In this document: positions 15,126 to 16,512 of the stretch, piece by piece
Position numbering within the stretch: position 1 is the first letter of the stretch
Layout: each line of letters starts with the position of its first letter
Origin: Sulfurimonas sp.
GTDB taxonomy: Bacteria; Campylobacterota; Campylobacteria; Campylobacterales; Sulfurimonadaceae
DNA: 16,512 bases
Assembly (NCBI GenBank): GCA_024762705.1
Contig: JANTGW010000005.1
Location: forward strand, 1 to 16,512
Direction of reading: 5' to 3'
Notes under the pieces: generated by a model
What the model saw: the letters and a program-made list of their open reading frames with translations, nothing else
Databases searched by the model: none
What the model was told of the DNA's origin: nothing
Translations under genes and position numbers: made by a program

Positions 15126-15866
15126 TTGAAAAACTTAGTAGCATATATCACATCCGGATACCCGGAAAAATCTTTTACAACTGACTTGGCATTATCTCTT
15201 GCACAAAGCGGAGTAGATACATTGGAGCTTGGTGTTCCCTTTTCAGATCCGGTGGCAGACGGACCACTCATAGAAAAGGCGAACCATAAATCCCTTGAAC
15301 TTGGTTTTAAGTTTAAAGACTTACTAGAAATCTCAAAAGAGGTTGCTCCCAAAGTAGACACCTTATGGATGGGCTACTTCAACAGTTTTTATCAGCAAAA
15401 CATGGAACGTCTCATACCTTTGGCAAAAGAGCTCGGAGTCAATGGACTTATAATTCCCGATGTACCTCACGAAGAAGCATTGGCATACAAAGAGCTCTTT
15501 ACATGTAATGATGTGGCAAACATCTCTTTTGTTGCACCTACAGACAGCGAGAGCAGAATTCAAACTGTAGTAAGCGAAGCCCAAAAATTTATCTATATGG
15601 TTGCATATACGGGTATTACCGGTTCAGGAACAGCAGAAGATCTACAGCCTTTTTTAAGCTCTATTAAAAAGTATACACAAACACCTGTATATGTAGGATT
15701 TGGCGTAAATGAAAAAACAGCAAAAGAAAAGGTAAAGGGGGCTGATGGAGTAATTGTAGGAAGTGCGTTTGTCAACATACTTTTAAAAGAAGACTTAAAC
15801 TACAGCCAAAAAATCGCACAATGCAGTGAACTTGCAAAAGTAATAAAAAACGAGATCAATCTTTAA
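15126..15866 (+). CDS. trpA: Tryptophan synthase alpha subunit
   Basis: 246 residues. It cleaves indole-3-glycerol phosphate to indole, which is channelled to TrpB. The catalytic pair is Glu34 in ELGVPFSDP and Asp45 in PVADGP, spaced 11 residues as in E. coli (Glu49/Asp60). Phosphate-binding segments are seen as YTGITGSG and GFGVNE, then IVGSAFV. The protein starts about 15 residues later than the E. coli enzyme, so helix 0 is short. The start is TTG at 15126; no ATG exists near the N-terminus. There is only a weak GGA upstream, so translation probably depends on ribosomes leaving hpt 2 nt before. trpB and other trp genes are not adjacent. The stop overlaps the convergent gene by 11 nt. Confidence 0.95.
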   Translation: MKNLVAYITSGYPEKSFTTDLALSLAQSGVDTLELGVPFSDPVADGPLIEKANHKSLELGFKFKDLLEISKEVAPKVDTLWMGYFNSFYQQNMERLIPLAKELGVNGLIIPDVPHEEALAYKELFTCNDVANISFVAPTDSESRIQTVVSEAQKFIYMVAYTGITGSGTAEDLQPFLSSIKKYTQTPVYVGFGVNEKTAKEKVKGADGVIVGSAFVNILLKEDLNYSQKIAQCSELAKVIKNEINL

Positions 15867-16512
15867 TTTCAAAAAGCACTAACAGTGTTTTTTGACAACT
15901 ATTTTCATTGTCATCACTCACCATCAAGTATTTATTTCCTCCAACATGGGTTAAACCTTCAAAATTATCTATCTTCCATCCCAAAGACGTATCAAGCTTT
16001 GCCAGGACTTCACTTTTACAGACTTCCTCTTTATCACATTCGTTCAAATATACCTTCACTAAAGCTGTCATCCCTTTACATGTAACGCGGTTATATTTGC
16101 GAAGCAGTACAAGCATTGTATCTTCATTGAAAAATTCCAAACTCACAATACTTCCATCCGCCTCAAATTTGTATCTATTACTTTTGGTGTAAAGCGTGTA
16201 ATACTTGCCATTTGTGTTTTTAAGCGCTAATTCCGGTGCAGTGACAACCCCATACTTTTTACTAAATGTCACAGCTTCAAGACCTTTGTTTTTACTCACA
16301 TAGTTATCTTGTGCTTCCAAATCCGGATGAAGCTTTATTTTTTTGACTTTAATGCCGTCTTTTTCATAAACATTGACTCTTTGTTTTCTCTCAAATGAGA
16401 TCAAAAGCTTATTACCATATAGAGCCAGACCTTCAGCATCTCTTTTTTTCTTTGAAAGCGGCTCCTTTTTCCTATTTCTCAAAATATATGCGTTAAGATA
16501 TTCCAAGTTCTC
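15856..16512 (-). CDS. Esterase-like/phytase-like beta-propeller protein (3' part only)
   Basis: 219 residues are visible and the frame is still open at the window edge, so the N-terminus, probably with a signal peptide, is missing. The C-terminal IDNFEGLTHVGGNKYLMVSDDNEN resembles the signature of the phytase-like esterase family (an EGL-A-x-G-x-x-LLVSDDN pattern), as does KRDAEGLALYGNKLLISFERKQRVNVYEKDG near the visible start; these look like blades of a propeller with the repeated 'EGL...G..L.VS' layout. Such proteins are usually exported, but the true substrate is unknown. Two Cys pairs (CDKEEVC and others) would suit an exported protein. A TTG near the edge is not taken as the start because no Shine-Dalgarno can be seen and family members are longer. 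It converges on trpA with an 11-nt overlap. Confidence 0.7.
   Translation of the reverse strand, partial: ENLEYLNAYILRNRKKEPLSKKKRDAEGLALYGNKLLISFERKQRVNVYEKDGIKVKKIKLHPDLEAQDNYVSKNKGLEAVTFSKKYGVVTAPELALKNTNGKYYTLYTKSNRYKFEADGSIVSLEFFNEDTMLVLLRKYNRVTCKGMTALVKVYLNECDKEEVCKSEVLAKLDTSLGWKIDNFEGLTHVGGNKYLMVSDDNENSCQKTLLVLFEIKD
15871..15893 (+). terminator. Intrinsic terminator of hpt-trpA, inside the convergent coding region
   Basis: AAAAAGCACT (15871-15880) pairs with AGTGTTTTTT (15884-15893) around an AAC loop: four Watson-Crick pairs, one G-U, then five A-T pairs that double as the T tract. It starts 5 nt after the trpA stop and lies within the last codons of the opposite-strand gene, so those codons also serve as trpA's terminator. 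Confidence 0.65.

Noticed and set aside
15023..15361. 112-codon minus-strand open frame opposite hpt-trpA
   Set aside because: Covers parts of two recognised genes on the plus strand and has no motif of its own.
1..16512. CRISPR arrays, tRNA/rRNA genes, insertion sequences, phage or attachment sites
   Set aside because: No regularly spaced repeats, cloverleaf-like segments, transposase motifs or long terminal repeats were seen; all strand changes are at ordinary divergent or convergent gene borders.

Overview
This window looks like a piece of a Campylobacterota (epsilonproteobacterial) chromosome, most likely from a Sulfurimonas-like free-living chemolithotroph. I infer this from four things. 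The DNA is AT-rich. CheY is very close to Helicobacter/Campylobacter CheY. The order cheY-prmA-ftsH-(Psd-like) is the block I recall from Helicobacter pylori and Campylobacter jejuni. Promoters are of the extended -10 type (TGnTATAAT) without an obvious -35 box. There are no mobile elements, CRISPR arrays, tRNAs or rRNAs; genes are densely packed core genes.

Layout. (a) 1-1157, minus: 5' part of a HAD phosphatase (gph-like), preceded by a membrane protein with a putative PDC-like sensor region and four helices. (b) 1158-1366: divergent promoter region with a candidate sigma-54 promoter. (c) 1367-3706, plus: a large single-pass membrane TPR protein, possibly a PflB-like flagellar disk/stator-scaffold protein. 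(d) 9841 down to 3718, minus: a seven-gene head-to-tail run of sensor paralogue, hisH, hisA, cheY, prmA, ftsH and a Psd-like gene, several joined by 1-nt TAATG overlaps. (e) 9910-11785, plus: waaC-htrB (inner-core heptose and lipid A acylation), closed by a terminator spanning the convergent stop codons. (f) 14641 down to 11787, minus: panB-ruvB-AI-2E-family permease, again with overlapping or abutting joints. (g) 14722-15866, plus: a small Hpt-domain protein coupled to trpA, with a terminator lying inside the convergent gene. (h) 15856-16512, minus: 3' part of an esterase-like/phytase-like protein that runs off the window.

Themes. Signalling genes (CheY, Hpt, two PDC/4-TM paralogues) are interleaved with amino-acid, envelope and proteostasis genes and are often translationally coupled to them. 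The least expected signals are: a strongly over-represented palindrome (TACATGTA, ten copies); two paralogues of a distinctive sensor-plus-four-helix membrane family sharing an AIFDLSKT motif; a Psd homologue that lacks the catalytic Gly-Ser; a sigma-54 promoter in front of the TPR gene; and a waaC start that looks leaderless.
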